The notes under the pieces were generated by a model, which was not told the origin of the DNA, did not search any database, and saw only the letters and a list, made by a program, of their open reading frames with translations. Both the position numbers and the translations under genes were made by a program. This document shows positions 17,138 to 27,111 of a stretch of 64,000 nt of DNA, piece by piece. Position 1 is the first letter of the stretch. The number at the start of each line of letters is the position of its first letter. The stretch is from Sphingomonas sp. PP-CE-1A-559 (GTDB taxonomy: Bacteria; Pseudomonadota; Alphaproteobacteria; Sphingomonadales; Sphingomonadaceae), in NCBI RefSeq assembly GCF_004340965.1, contig NZ_SLYA01000002.1:1022731-1086730 (forward strand). Direction: 5' to 3'.

Positions 17138-18037
17138 ATGATGAGTACGATCGCAGACCTCGCCACGCAGGTTGCGCGCCATGTCCCGAGAACCGGCATG
17201 GTCAGCACGCCAATCCATCGACTGTCGCTGTTCCGGGCCGATGAGCCGACCGTGCCCCTGCCCGCCGTGTATGACGCGTCGCTTTGCATAATTGCCCAAG
17301 GCGCCAAGCGAGTCTCGCTCGGCGGACAGAGCCTGCTCTACGATGCCGCGCATTATTTGCTGGTCTCGGTCGACCTGCCGCTCGTCGGACACGTCGTACA
17401 GGCGGATCGTGACGCGCCGTACCTCTGCTGTAAGATCGACATCGACCAGTCCGTGCTGGCGGACCTCATTCTGGCGGAAGGCGGCCGGGCGCCGAAAGCC
17501 GATCTGCCGGCGCTCGCGGTCTATCGCAGCGACGACGATCTGGTCGACGCGGCGTGCCGACTGATGCGACTGCTGGATCGGCCGGACAGCATCGCTGCGC
17601 TAGCGCCGCTGATCGAACGGGAGATCCTGTACCGTTTGCTCGCGGGTCCCCACGGGGCTGCACTTCGCTACATGGCAGTGGCCGACAGCCACCTCAATCA
17701 GGTCAGCCGCGCTATCGCGACGATCCGCACCGGGTTCGATCGGCCGCTCCGCATCGGGGACATCGCCACCGCCGCCGGTATGAGCCCGTCGTCACTCCAC
17801 GAACACTTCAAGGCGGTGACGAAAATGACGCCGTTGGCGTATCAAAAACAATTGCGACTACAGGAGGCACGACGCCTGATGCTGTCAGGGAACACGACGG
17901 CAAGCGGCGCAGGTTTTGCCGTGGGCTATGAAAGCCCATCACAGTTCAACCGCGAATATGCACGGTTGTTCGGTGCCCCTCCGCGTCGTGACATCGAGCA
18001 ACTCCAACTGAGCGGCAATCTACTGACGCCCGTGTAG
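17138..18037 (+). CDS. AraC-family transcriptional regulator with AraC_N ligand domain
   Basis: Transcription factor of about 299 residues. The N-terminal half (roughly 1-160) matches the AraC_N (PF06719) type with PAVYDASLCIIAQGAKRV and a LLYDAAHYLLVSVDLPL segment. The C-terminal AraC DNA-binding domain follows (IGDIATAAGMSPSSLHEHFKAVT and the second helix region GYESPSQFNREYARLFG). I take the ATG at 17138; the frame also opens at GTG 17108 and ATG 17114. It is divergent from the SDR gene at 16988, a common arrangement in which the regulator switches the oxidoreductase. Ligand unknown. Confidence 0.85.
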   Translation: MMSTIADLATQVARHVPRTGMVSTPIHRLSLFRADEPTVPLPAVYDASLCIIAQGAKRVSLGGQSLLYDAAHYLLVSVDLPLVGHVVQADRDAPYLCCKIDIDQSVLADLILAEGGRAPKADLPALAVYRSDDDLVDAACRLMRLLDRPDSIAALAPLIEREILYRLLAGPHGAALRYMAVADSHLNQVSRAIATIRTGFDRPLRIGDIATAAGMSPSSLHEHFKAVTKMTPLAYQKQLRLQEARRLMLSGNTTASGAGFAVGYESPSQFNREYARLFGAPPRRDIEQLQLSGNLLTPV

Positions 18038-18275
18038 CGACGCTCCACTGGTTCGGCGATTTCTACCCACTCGACAACGACGCCGATATCGGTTGCGGAA
18101 ACGATGATCGCCGAACCGTTCCAGGTTCGAGGCGTCCGGCCAATCGCTAAGACTTTGCGGCAAAGCTATTCTCTTGTGGGCGGATCATCGTGCCTTCGAT
18201 CTTGGCGGGACCGATGGCCTGCGCCTTTCGCTCCCCAGTCTCGAACGATACAGGTCAGGAACGGAGGAGACGAGC

Positions 18276-18608
18276 ATGACCGCAAACACGATGAAGGTGG
18301 ACGACCAAGCCAAGATCGACCTGTTCCAGGTTATCGCACCCATCGTAATACAGTATCTCGCTGCGAACTCCCCGGATCGAGCACTGATCGCAGATGACAT
18401 CATCGACTTCTTTGCGCTGTCGATCGCCGCGGTGATCGAAAACGACACGGATCTGTCGACCCCGCAGCATCTGCGGAAGGCCAGTGAGGCAGCCGGGAAG
18501 CATATCGCGCACTGGGTCAGGCTTCTGAAGCTGGATCACGAACACCGCGGCATGTCGTTGCTGGCGATGACGATGGGTACGGTCGCGTCCGACGAGGCAC
18601 AGCAATAG
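18276..18608 (+). CDS. Hypothetical protein
   Basis: A 110-residue, mostly helical, acidic protein preceded by a good GGAGGAGA ribosome-binding site, which is the main reason to believe it. It has no signal peptide and no membrane span. Residues 15-60 are hydrophobic-patterned (VIAPIVIQYLAANSPDRALIA...), as in a small dimerising helical domain. I do not recognise the family. It stands alone with about 240 bases before it and 215 after, none holding another gene that I can see. Confidence 0.55.
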   Translation: MTANTMKVDDQAKIDLFQVIAPIVIQYLAANSPDRALIADDIIDFFALSIAAVIENDTDLSTPQHLRKASEAAGKHIAHWVRLLKLDHEHRGMSLLAMTMGTVASDEAQQ

Positions 18609-18823
18609 CCGCCCAGTTGTTCCCCTGGTTCCCCTGCGCCTGCCAGCAGGCGACACCCGCAGCCGTCGGCTTCTAATAGCTCATGCTGGACTACGTCGTG
18701 GCCTCGGCCTGCCGCGAAGGTGAACCGTCCAGCCGATATGCGAATTAATCTGGAACCAGCCTTCGAAGGCGAGCGCTTTAGCCCTCGGGAAGCCGGCACT
18801 CCCGGTCAATTTGGGATTTGAGC

Positions 18824-19108
18824 ATGACGGAAGCGACTTGGGGCGACGATGCGAAGACGCCGGATATCGACTTGCGGATGAGTGCTGCGTTGGAGAACGT
18901 GCCGCGTGGGGACGAGAACCTCGCCGAGGTGACGAGCCTGGAGGGCGCTGTCCGTACGTGGATGACGCTCGATTCCGAGCATCGTGACGCTGCCGTGCTT
19001 ACGTCGGAGCACCCTTTGCAAATCGACGGTGCGGCCCATGCAACCCTCGCTGGCGACGGTATCGCCGCGCTGGCCGAGCGGCTGCCTAGCGCAAACGACG
19101 AGGGCTGA
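18824..19108 (+). CDS. Hypothetical protein
   Basis: A 94-residue acidic protein beginning MTEATWGDD. It has no signal peptide, cysteines or clear domain; the middle (SLEGAVRTWMTLDSEHRDAAVLTSE) may be helical. A promoter-like GGAAC element lies about 70 bases upstream (see findings). Its stop is 3 bases before the next start, so the two small genes are probably a pair. Antisense frames are open here too, so strand choice rests on the coupling and on the composition of the downstream partner. Confidence 0.55.
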   Translation: MTEATWGDDAKTPDIDLRMSAALENVPRGDENLAEVTSLEGAVRTWMTLDSEHRDAAVLTSEHPLQIDGAAHATLAGDGIAALAERLPSANDEG

Positions 19109-19111
19109 GCC

Positions 19112-19426
19112 ATGGCGTCTGCGAGCGTTCGCTTCGAGCCTGGCGAGTATGAATGGCTCGCCGAACGGCACGGCGTCCTGTTCCTCGGCCACACGGACCT
19201 TGGCATGGTCGAGTTCCTGATCACGAGCGAGGCGTTGGCGGAGTTCATCAGTCCGGACCTCGACGGCATCGACAGCGATACCGCGATCGAGACGTATGGG
19301 GAATTCGAGTCCGACATACACCGTATCGCGCGACGCGAGTTCGTCAGCCGTCTGGGCGGGGAGCCCCCGGTCCTGCTCACGGCCGCCGACGTTTGGGATG
19401 AACCTTCGCCATCCCGCAGGCCGTAA
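19112..19426 (+). CDS. Small DUF1488-like protein
   Basis: A 104-residue protein with a plan like DUF1488: an N-terminal beta-rich half (SVRFEPGEYEWLAERHGVLF), a central EFLITSEALAEFI, and a helix near the C-terminus (YGEFESDIHRIARREFVSR), where DUF1488 proteins have a similar F-x3-R/I-x-x-IA-R/K pattern. No catalytic residues are evident. It follows the 18824 gene by 3 bases and is followed after about 45 bases by the aldo/keto reductase gene. The family call is weak. Confidence 0.5.
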   Translation: MASASVRFEPGEYEWLAERHGVLFLGHTDLGMVEFLITSEALAEFISPDLDGIDSDTAIETYGEFESDIHRIARREFVSRLGGEPPVLLTAADVWDEPSPSRRP

Positions 19427-19471
19427 CCCTTCGCCCGCCAATCATATTGCCCGCCAACAAGGACTGATCTG

Positions 19472-20454
<983 letters not shown>

Positions 20455-20458
<4 letters not shown>

Positions 20459-21288
20459 GCGTTCCGTCTTTCGCGGCGATCGCACCGGGCAAGCTTGCGG
20501 TCGTCACGGGAGCGGCCGGCGGCATTGGACTGGCCGCTGCTCGCGCCTTTGCGGACGCGGGCATGCGGGTGGTTCTGGTCGACCGTCCCGGTGAAGCGCT
20601 GGAGCAGACCGCGTCCTCGATAGACGGCGCGGTTGCGCTGTCCGCCGACGTCGCGGATCGTGCCGCGATGGCCTCGCTGGCAAAGGAGGTGGTCGACCGT
20701 CACGGTCCTGTATCGGTGCTGATGAACAACGCCGGCATCGGCGGGGGCGGTGACGTATTTGCCGACCCAATAAAGTGGGACGAGGTGCTCGGCGTCAACC
20801 TGATGGGCGTGATCCACGGCGTCCAGGCCTTCGTCCAGGCTATGGTCGAAGGCGAGGCCCCTGCCCTCATCATCAACACCGGCTCCAAACAGGGCATCAC
20901 GCAGCCGCCCGGCAACACTGCCTACAACGTCAGCAAGGCCGGGGTGAAAGCGCTAACTGAAGGCCTTGCTCACAGTTTGCGCGAACGGACCGGAAGTCGG
21001 GTCAGTGCCCATCTGCTTGTGCCGGGCTTCACCTGGACCGGGATGACGGCTGGTCGACTGGCCGAGAAACCGCCCGGCGCGTGGACACCTGAACAGGTCG
21101 TGGCGCTGATGATGGACCGCGTGGCAGCGGGCGACTTCTACATCTTGTGCCCGGACAACGAGACAACGTCCGAACAGGATGCGAAGCGTATAGCGTGGGC
21201 GGCGGGGGACCTGATCGAAAACCGCCCCGCCCTGTCGCGCTGGCATGCGGATTGGCGCGATGTCTTTGCGGTATTCATGCGAGACTAG
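20455..21288 (+). CDS. SDR family oxidoreductase
   Basis: Short-chain dehydrogenase of 277 residues that starts at a GTG overlapping the previous stop (GTGA). The cofactor motif is [10 protein letters not shown] near residue 21, with VDRP after strand two hinting at NAD use. NNAGIGG and the catalytic Ser-Tyr-Lys as NTGSKQG and YNVSKAG follow. The C-terminus is longer than in minimal SDRs and includes a [10 protein letters not shown] segment found in a subgroup often annotated as generic SDR or 3-oxoacyl reductase-like. Functional link to the co-translated aldo/keto reductase is inferred from overlap. Confidence 0.86.
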
Positions 21289-21427
21289 GCGCTTGCTGGG
21301 GGACCTGCACGGCAAGTCATCGCTGCCGTGCCGGTCTCCGCTGGATGCGCTTGACCGCGCCCCTCTCTTTACGCGCATGACCGAGAAACGGATTGCCGAT
21401 CTGGTTGCGTGATGGAAGAATGCGGTC

Positions 21428-22783
21428 ATGCAGATACTTAAAGCGGCCGGTCTCGCCCTCCTCGCGTCAGTTCCCGCCAGTGCGCAGATCGTCGCACAAC
21501 CCTCGGCAGGAACATACCAGCGCGCCGTCGCGGCCGGTTACAAGGCGGCGCTCTATTGCTCGGGCATCTTCAATGCAGGCCGCACGCCGGAGCAGATCGA
21601 TGCCGATGAGTTGGGCGGCATCTACCCGGACTATGAGAAGATCGTGCCGACGCTCACGGCGAACGTCGACCGCACCCGCCAATCCGTCTCCGTAGGGTTC
21701 GATCCAAAGCTACCTCCGAGACGCGCGGAGTGGACTAGCGGGCATGGTTGCGTGACCCCGCCGATCGGCGGCACGGCATTAGCGGGCCGCAAGTCGACGG
21801 CGGCACCGTCGATTAGAGCAGCCGATCCTCGTCGCTGGCCGCAAGGTGACGCTGGCATCGCACCGCGCCCATCGCCCACGCTGGCTGGCGCGGTCGGCAA
21901 GGCATTCGGGGCTACCTACGGCGTTGACACCAAGACCGTCGGCGTAATCGTCGTGAAGGACGGCAAAGTTCTTGCTGAGCAATATGACCGCGGTTTCGGG
22001 CCGTTCGTGTCCAACCGGACCTGGTCGGTCGGCAAGTCGATCGCCGGCACGCTCATCGGCCTGAACACTGCAGGCGCGTTGAAAGCCCCCGCCGCCGTAC
22101 CACAATGGAAGACCGGCGATCCGCGTCATGCCATCACGCTCGACAATCTCCTGCGCATGGGATCCGGCCTGCACAGCGATACCGCCGGCAATCGCACCGA
22201 TGCGATCTATTTCGGCGGGACCACGGTGGACGAACAGGCGGTGTCATGGCCTTTGGAGGCCCTGCCTGGCACGCGCTTCCGCTACGCCAACACCGACATC
22301 CTGCTCGCTGTCTATGCCACCCGAAACGCGATCGGAGAGGCGCGGTACCGGGCGTTGCCGGGCAGCCTGTTCGGCCCGCTCGGCATGGCGCATACCGTCG
22401 CCGAGACCGACTGGCACGGTAATTACATCCTCTCCAGCCAAGTCTGGTCGACCGCGCGCGACCTTGCGAGACTGGGATTGTTCTGGTCGCAGGACGGCGT
22501 CTGGCAGGGCAAGCGTATGCTGCCGGCAGGCTGGATGCGCACCATGACGACGCCGAGCGGACCGCAGCCGTTGAGCGGACCGGGCTATGGCGCGACGATG
22601 TGGCTGTTCGGCCCCAAGCAGGGCTTGCCCGAGGGCAGCTACGCCGCGCAAGGCAACCGGGGACAGTATGTCATGGTCATCCCGTCCCGGCAGCTCGTGA
22701 TCGTCAGGCGCGGCGAGGATCCCGGCGCTGCGCGGTTCGACATCGCGCGCTTCGCCGCCGACGTCGCTGCGACGTTACCGTAA
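21428..22783 (+). CDS. Beta-lactamase-fold serine hydrolase (class C-like)
   Basis: Periplasmic serine hydrolase of 451 residues. Residues 1-19 form a signal peptide (cleavage near ASAQ). The catalytic SxxK is SVGK at residues 200-203, the YxN motif is YANT at 286, and a late H/K-x-G-like region lies near the C-terminus. The first about 150 residues after the signal are not part of the core fold. Such proteins act as esterases, D-aminopeptidases or amidases; a true beta-lactamase is possible but less likely given the length. It stands alone. Confidence 0.78.
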   Translation: MQILKAAGLALLASVPASAQIVAQPSAGTYQRAVAAGYKAALYCSGIFNAGRTPEQIDADELGGIYPDYEKIVPTLTANVDRTRQSVSVGFDPKLPPRRAEWTSGHGCVTPPIGGTALAGRKSTAAPSIRAADPRRWPQGDAGIAPRPSPTLAGAVGKAFGATYGVDTKTVGVIVVKDGKVLAEQYDRGFGPFVSNRTWSVGKSIAGTLIGLNTAGALKAPAAVPQWKTGDPRHAITLDNLLRMGSGLHSDTAGNRTDAIYFGGTTVDEQAVSWPLEALPGTRFRYANTDILLAVYATRNAIGEARYRALPGSLFGPLGMAHTVAETDWHGNYILSSQVWSTARDLARLGLFWSQDGVWQGKRMLPAGWMRTMTTPSGPQPLSGPGYGATMWLFGPKQGLPEGSYAAQGNRGQYVMVIPSRQLVIVRRGEDPGAARFDIARFAADVAATLP

Positions 22784-22811
22784 GCTTCTCAGGCAGAGGC
22801 CGCCGTGGCCG

Positions 22812-23825
22812 CTAGCGCTTCGTGAACACCGCCTTTGGCAACACGACATGGACGCCCTTGTTGCGGTCTACGAGCTCGGTGATCTCGACGTCGCCTGCGA
22901 CGCTGATCAGCATGTAGGCGTCATCGCGCGACATGCCTTTTTCCGCGACGAGGAAATCGATCATATTGCGCAGCGCCTTGCGTGTCGCATGGCTGAGATC
23001 GTCGTCGAAGCCCATCGCGATATAGGCCTTGGGCGTCTCGGCACGGGGATAGGTAATCGCCGCCTTCTTGTGCAGCACGAACTCGAACGTCCCGGTCAAC
23101 GAAGTTTCCAGCGCCGTGATATCGACCTCGCCATTACCCTGCGCGGCATGGCCGTCGCCGACCTGGAACAGTGCGCCGGGGGCATAGACGGGGAGGAACA
23201 AGGTCGTTCCCGCGACGAGCGCCTTGTCGTCCATGTTGCCGCCGTTGATCGTCGGCGGCGCGCTGTCGTAGCGGCCGAACGCCGGCGGCGGCGCAACGCC
23301 CATGCTGCCGAAGAACGGCGCCAACGGCACTTCAACGCCGGGCGCGAACAGGCCGATCATGCGCTTGGCATCCAGCGGCACGATCTTCATCCGCGCATAG
23401 GGAAAATCGTCGGTCAGGAACCCCGCCCCGTACCGGAACGCGTTATAGGCATAGGGTATCGCCAGGTCGACTTTCCGGATGCGCACTTCCAGCATGTCGC
23501 CAGGTTCCGCACCGGTAATCGCGATCGGTCCGGTCAGGATATGACCGCCGGGGCCGCGTGCGCTGGCCGGGACGCCGTCATAGACCGCACGCAGCGCCGG
23601 TTCGACCTGCGCAGGCGCAACGCCGGCCTTTTCCAGGCCCGCCGGGCTGTTGGTCAGCAATGTGTGGATCACCACCGTGTCGCCCGACCGGATCGTCAGC
23701 ACCGGCTTGTCGGTGGCATCGTAATGCCCCCAGGCGACCGTCTGCGGCGTCGCCTTCAGTTCGTAGGTCTCGGCATCCGCGGGCATCGCCGCGACAGTTA
23801 GAGCGGCAAGGATCAGGTAGCGCAT
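22812..23825 (-). CDS. Acetamidase/formamidase family protein, exported
   Basis: FmdA/AmdA-family amidase of 337 residues that would hydrolyse small amides to ammonia and acid. The N-terminus MRYLILAALTVAAMPADAE is a signal peptide, so it acts outside the cytoplasm. Family features include WGHYDATDKPVLTI, GPIAITGAEPGDML and a DGHAAQGNGEVD metal-site-like segment. I choose the ATG at 23825 over the one at 23831 because GAGGGG, which overlaps the stop of the upstream gene, has correct spacing only for it. It is coupled to the gamma-glutamyltransferase gene, suggesting amide or peptide nitrogen scavenging. Confidence 0.82.
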   Translation of the reverse strand: MRYLILAALTVAAMPADAETYELKATPQTVAWGHYDATDKPVLTIRSGDTVVIHTLLTNSPAGLEKAGVAPAQVEPALRAVYDGVPASARGPGGHILTGPIAITGAEPGDMLEVRIRKVDLAIPYAYNAFRYGAGFLTDDFPYARMKIVPLDAKRMIGLFAPGVEVPLAPFFGSMGVAPPPAFGRYDSAPPTINGGNMDDKALVAGTTLFLPVYAPGALFQVGDGHAAQGNGEVDITALETSLTGTFEFVLHKKAAITYPRAETPKAYIAMGFDDDLSHATRKALRNMIDFLVAEKGMSRDDAYMLISVAGDVEITELVDRNKGVHVVLPKAVFTKR

Positions 23826-23835
23826 CGTCATCCCC

Positions 23836-25725
23836 TCAATAGGCCAGAGCGCAGCCGTCGGCGCGCATCTCGCTCGCGGCGGCATAGACCCGCGTTGCGC
23901 CGTCCATGCGGTGCTCGACGCATTCGTAGCGGCCGAAGCCTCCGTCGGGCTCGCCGATCGTCCAGCCGATGTCGGCCAATTGCTGCTTGGTGGCGTCAGG
24001 CACGCCCGATTCCAGCCGCAGCAATCCGCGCGGGCCGAGCCCGGCGCTGTCTTCCCCCATCGATTGCGACGAGCCCTCGTGGTGCCAGCGTGGCGCATCG
24101 CCCGCCGACTGGATCTCGAGGCCATAGTCGACGCGGTTGACGATGATCTGCGTCTGCCCCTGCGGTTGCATGTCGCCGCCCATCACGCCGAAGCTCATCC
24201 AGGGATCGTTCCCGCGCGTCGCGAAACCGGGGATGATCGTCTGGAACGGCCGCTTGCCGGGCGCGTAGATGTTAGGGTGGCCGTCCCTGAGGCTGAACAG
24301 CTGCCCGCGATCCTGGAACATGAAGCCGAGACCATCGGCGACCAGTCCCGACCCCATGCCGCGGAAGTTCGACTGGATCATCGACACCATCATGCCGTCC
24401 TTGTCGGCGCAGCTGAAATAGGTGGTGTCGCCGTGGCTGGGCGCCTGCCCGGGATGGACGGGATCGAGGATCCGGTCACGGCGGATCAGTTTCGCGCGCT
24501 GGCGGGCGTATTCCTTGGATACCAGCCACTCGACCGGCACCTTACTGAAATGCGGATCGGCGTAGAAGCGCGCGCGGTCTTCATAGGCAAGCCGCTTGGC
24601 TTCTGCCTGCAGATGGATCGACAGCGGCGACTGGAAGCCCGCGTCGCCGAGGTCGAAGGTCTCGAGGATGTTCAGCATCTGCAGCGTCGCGATGCCCTGC
24701 GTGTTGGCGCCGAGCGCATGCACGTCCACGCCGCGATAGCCCGTCCGGTGCGGCGCGATCCATTCCGAGCGGTGCGCGGCCAGATCCTCGAAACGCAACC
24801 AGCCGCCGATCCGCTTGAAGTAGCGATCGATGACGCGCGCGATCTCGCCGGAATAGAACGCATCGCGTCCGCCCGCCGCGATCGCGCGATAAGTGCGGGC
24901 GAGATCGGGATTGCGAAACACCTGCCCGATCGCCGGCCCTTTGCCGTCGGCCAGGCCATAGGTCTTCAGCGCATTGGCGGTTTCCTCGATGCCGTTACCC
25001 GGCCGGCGGAATGCCGCCATGCTGCGGCGGATATAATAGGCGATGATGTCCGGCACCGGCGCACCCGCCTCGGCATGCGCGATCGCCGGCTCGAACAACT
25101 GCGCCCAGGGCAGCCGGCCATAGCGTTGGTGCATCGTCCACCAGGCATCCACCGCACCCGGCACCGACACCGACACCGCGCCCAGCGGCGGCAGCGCCCC
25201 GCCGCGTGCCCGCGACCGCACCGTTTCCAGGCTCAAGCCGCGTGGCGACGCGCCCGATCCGGCGAGCCCGACGACCTTGCGCTGCTTCGGATCCCAGATC
25301 ATCGCATAAGCGTCACCACCGATGCCACTCGACGTCGGCTCGAGGAAACCCAGACAGGCATTGATCGCGATCGCAGCGTCGACCGCCGATCCGCCTCGGC
25401 GCAAAATGTCGATTCCTGCCTGCGTCGCCAGCGGGTGTGCGGTCCCCGCGGCGCCGTTGAGGCCATAGGCAGCGGTGCGCGAGGCGAAACTCGCGCCGAC
25501 CGGGCGATCGCCCGCGGCTACGTCTGGACGAAGGAAGCGGTCCTCCCCGGCAACCCAGCGCGGGGGGAGCGTCGCGGTCTTCGGCTGAGGGGCACCACCC
25601 TGTCCGGGGCCCGGAACGCCCTGCTTGCCCGGAACGCCGGGGCCGGCCTGACTGCCCTGCGCCATGCCGATACCCGGTAGCAAAGCGGCCCCTGGCAAGG
25701 CGGCAATGAAAGTTCGACGACGCAT
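23836..25725 (-). CDS. ggt: Gamma-glutamyltransferase (glutathione hydrolase family)
   Basis: N-terminal-nucleophile hydrolase of 629 residues that cleaves gamma-glutamyl bonds (glutathione, gamma-glutamyl amides) and self-cleaves into two chains. MRRRTFIAALPGAALLPG is an export signal, possibly Tat. The processing site and nucleophile is the first Thr of HGDTTYF (T434); TSSGIGGD and MGGDMQPQG are also family landmarks. After the signal comes a Gly/Pro-rich stretch (residues 24-48) with several G-x-y triplets, unusual for the family. The following acetamidase gene begins within 11 bases of its stop. Substrates other than glutathione are possible. Confidence 0.85.
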   Translation of the reverse strand: MRRRTFIAALPGAALLPGIGMAQGSQAGPGVPGKQGVPGPGQGGAPQPKTATLPPRWVAGEDRFLRPDVAAGDRPVGASFASRTAAYGLNGAAGTAHPLATQAGIDILRRGGSAVDAAIAINACLGFLEPTSSGIGGDAYAMIWDPKQRKVVGLAGSGASPRGLSLETVRSRARGGALPPLGAVSVSVPGAVDAWWTMHQRYGRLPWAQLFEPAIAHAEAGAPVPDIIAYYIRRSMAAFRRPGNGIEETANALKTYGLADGKGPAIGQVFRNPDLARTYRAIAAGGRDAFYSGEIARVIDRYFKRIGGWLRFEDLAAHRSEWIAPHRTGYRGVDVHALGANTQGIATLQMLNILETFDLGDAGFQSPLSIHLQAEAKRLAYEDRARFYADPHFSKVPVEWLVSKEYARQRAKLIRRDRILDPVHPGQAPSHGDTTYFSCADKDGMMVSMIQSNFRGMGSGLVADGLGFMFQDRGQLFSLRDGHPNIYAPGKRPFQTIIPGFATRGNDPWMSFGVMGGDMQPQGQTQIIVNRVDYGLEIQSAGDAPRWHHEGSSQSMGEDSAGLGPRGLLRLESGVPDATKQQLADIGWTIGEPDGGFGRYECVEHRMDGATRVYAAASEMRADGCALAY

Positions 25726-25853
25726 AGAGGACGCTCCCGGTGCTGATGACCGATCTTCGCTGGCTCCGTGTGCGAGTTCAAGGGGTTGATAGCGCCCGCG
25801 TCGCCGCAGCGCGATCATCGCAGGCAGAAGTCGTGATAGCGTTGGTCGGCCGC

Positions 25854-26066
25854 CTATCCGTCGCGCGGGGCGCGGGCGATCACGGCTTGAGCTACACGAA
25901 GACGTGCCTTCCAGATCTTGACCGAAGGATGCCCGGCAGCGAGGCCGACCAGCCGCCCCTCGATCTGCGCGATCTCTCGCTTGGCTGCATCGAGCTCGGT
26001 CGCTGTCGGTGCAGGCTGGATATTGGCGCGTGCATGCGCGCCGGTGCGTCCCTTGCTCTTTGTCAT
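25854..26066 (-). CDS. Small hypothetical protein
   Basis: A 70-residue basic protein from the ATG at 26066, lying between the divergent ggt and MpaB genes. Residues 18-65 form an amphipathic helix-rich stretch (TELDAAKREIAQIEGRLVGLA...). It has no signal or membrane segment. Support is codon-like composition and the absence of a competing gene on the other strand before 26119. I do not recognise it, and it could be a chance frame. Confidence 0.4.
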   Translation of the reverse strand: MTKSKGRTGAHARANIQPAPTATELDAAKREIAQIEGRLVGLAAGHPSVKIWKARLRVAQAVIARAPRDG

Positions 26067-26118
26067 GGGCAACGCGATGGTCTCAGATGGCAGGGGCCGT
26101 CAATATAGGACGGCATCT

Positions 26119-27045
26119 ATGACAGGTCCCAGCATGTCGATGACCTATCCGCCGTTGCTAAATACGGGCTCGGGCGTTCGTGACGGCATGAACGACAGCC
26201 TGTTATCGATCCGTGACCAGACCAAGACCGGCATCGTGCGACAGGTGCGGACTCTGTTCCATGACCAGGCTCGTGGCGAGGAGCCGGTGAAGCGGAGCGA
26301 TACTGCACTGTTTCCGCCCGATTCCATGATCTGGCGTGTGCATGGCGATGTTGTGAGCATGATGGTTGGCGGCGTGTCCGCTTTGCTGCTGCAGATGCTG
26401 CATCCAGCCGTTCTAGCCGGGGTTTGGGACCATTCGAACTTCCGAACCGATATGCTCGGCAGGCTGAGGCGCACTGCCCGATTCATCGCTGCGACCACAT
26501 ATGGCGAGCGCGCGGAGGCAGAGGCGGCAATAGCGCGAGTCCGCGCGGTCCATTCGCACATCGGTGGCACGCTTCCCGACGGGACGCCCTACCGTGCCGA
26601 CGACCCCAGTTTATTGGCGTGGGTCCACGTTTCCGAAGCGTGGTCCTTCCTCGCTGCCTGGCAGCACTTCGGAGATCGTCGACTGACGCTCGCACAGGAA
26701 GATCTCTACTACGCCGAGTTCGCGAGCGTAGGATCGGCACTGGGTGCCGACGCCCTCCCGCGGAACCGTGCGGCCACGAATCAGGCGCTCCGTAATATGC
26801 AACCGGCGTTGATCGCAGACGGTCGCACGCGCCAGGTCGCGCGATTGGTGCTCAATCAGAAACCGGGCAACCCGCTTGCAATACCGCTTCAACGAACCAT
26901 CGCGCAGGCGGCGGTAGACCTTCTCCCGAGCTGGGCACGTCGGATGCATGGCCTCCATGCGTCGCCGGTCTTCATGAGACCAGTCGTTCGGTCCGGTACG
27001 CGACAGGTGGCGAAAACGTTGCGCTGGGCCTTCGACGGCAACTGA
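26119..27045 (+). CDS. Oxygenase MpaB family protein (DUF2236)
   Basis: Member of the DUF2236/MpaB' family, 308 residues, whose characterised relatives include latex-clearing protein (Lcp, a heme oxygenase) and fungal MpaB. The typical core is WRVHGDVVSMMVGG.SALLLQMLHP, followed by DMLGRLRRTARF and a conserved His pair region (VHSHIGG, AWVHVSEAWSF). The ATG at 26119 has AGGA 8 bases upstream; later in-frame ATGs exist at 26134 and 26140. No signal peptide. The reaction is unknown for bacterial members like this one, and no partner gene is evident. Confidence 0.8.
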   Translation: MTGPSMSMTYPPLLNTGSGVRDGMNDSLLSIRDQTKTGIVRQVRTLFHDQARGEEPVKRSDTALFPPDSMIWRVHGDVVSMMVGGVSALLLQMLHPAVLAGVWDHSNFRTDMLGRLRRTARFIAATTYGERAEAEAAIARVRAVHSHIGGTLPDGTPYRADDPSLLAWVHVSEAWSFLAAWQHFGDRRLTLAQEDLYYAEFASVGSALGADALPRNRAATNQALRNMQPALIADGRTRQVARLVLNQKPGNPLAIPLQRTIAQAAVDLLPSWARRMHGLHASPVFMRPVVRSGTRQVAKTLRWAFDGN

Positions 27046-27111
27046 AGCGGGAGGCGCAGAACTGGCGAAGCTCGTTGCTACCCATCGACGGTATGGTCCG
27101 GGAGTAATTTG

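Noticed and set aside
23911..25680. 589-codon plus-strand frame opposite ggt
   Set aside because: A mirror of the ggt codon bias; ggt has its nucleophile motif and signal peptide on the minus strand.
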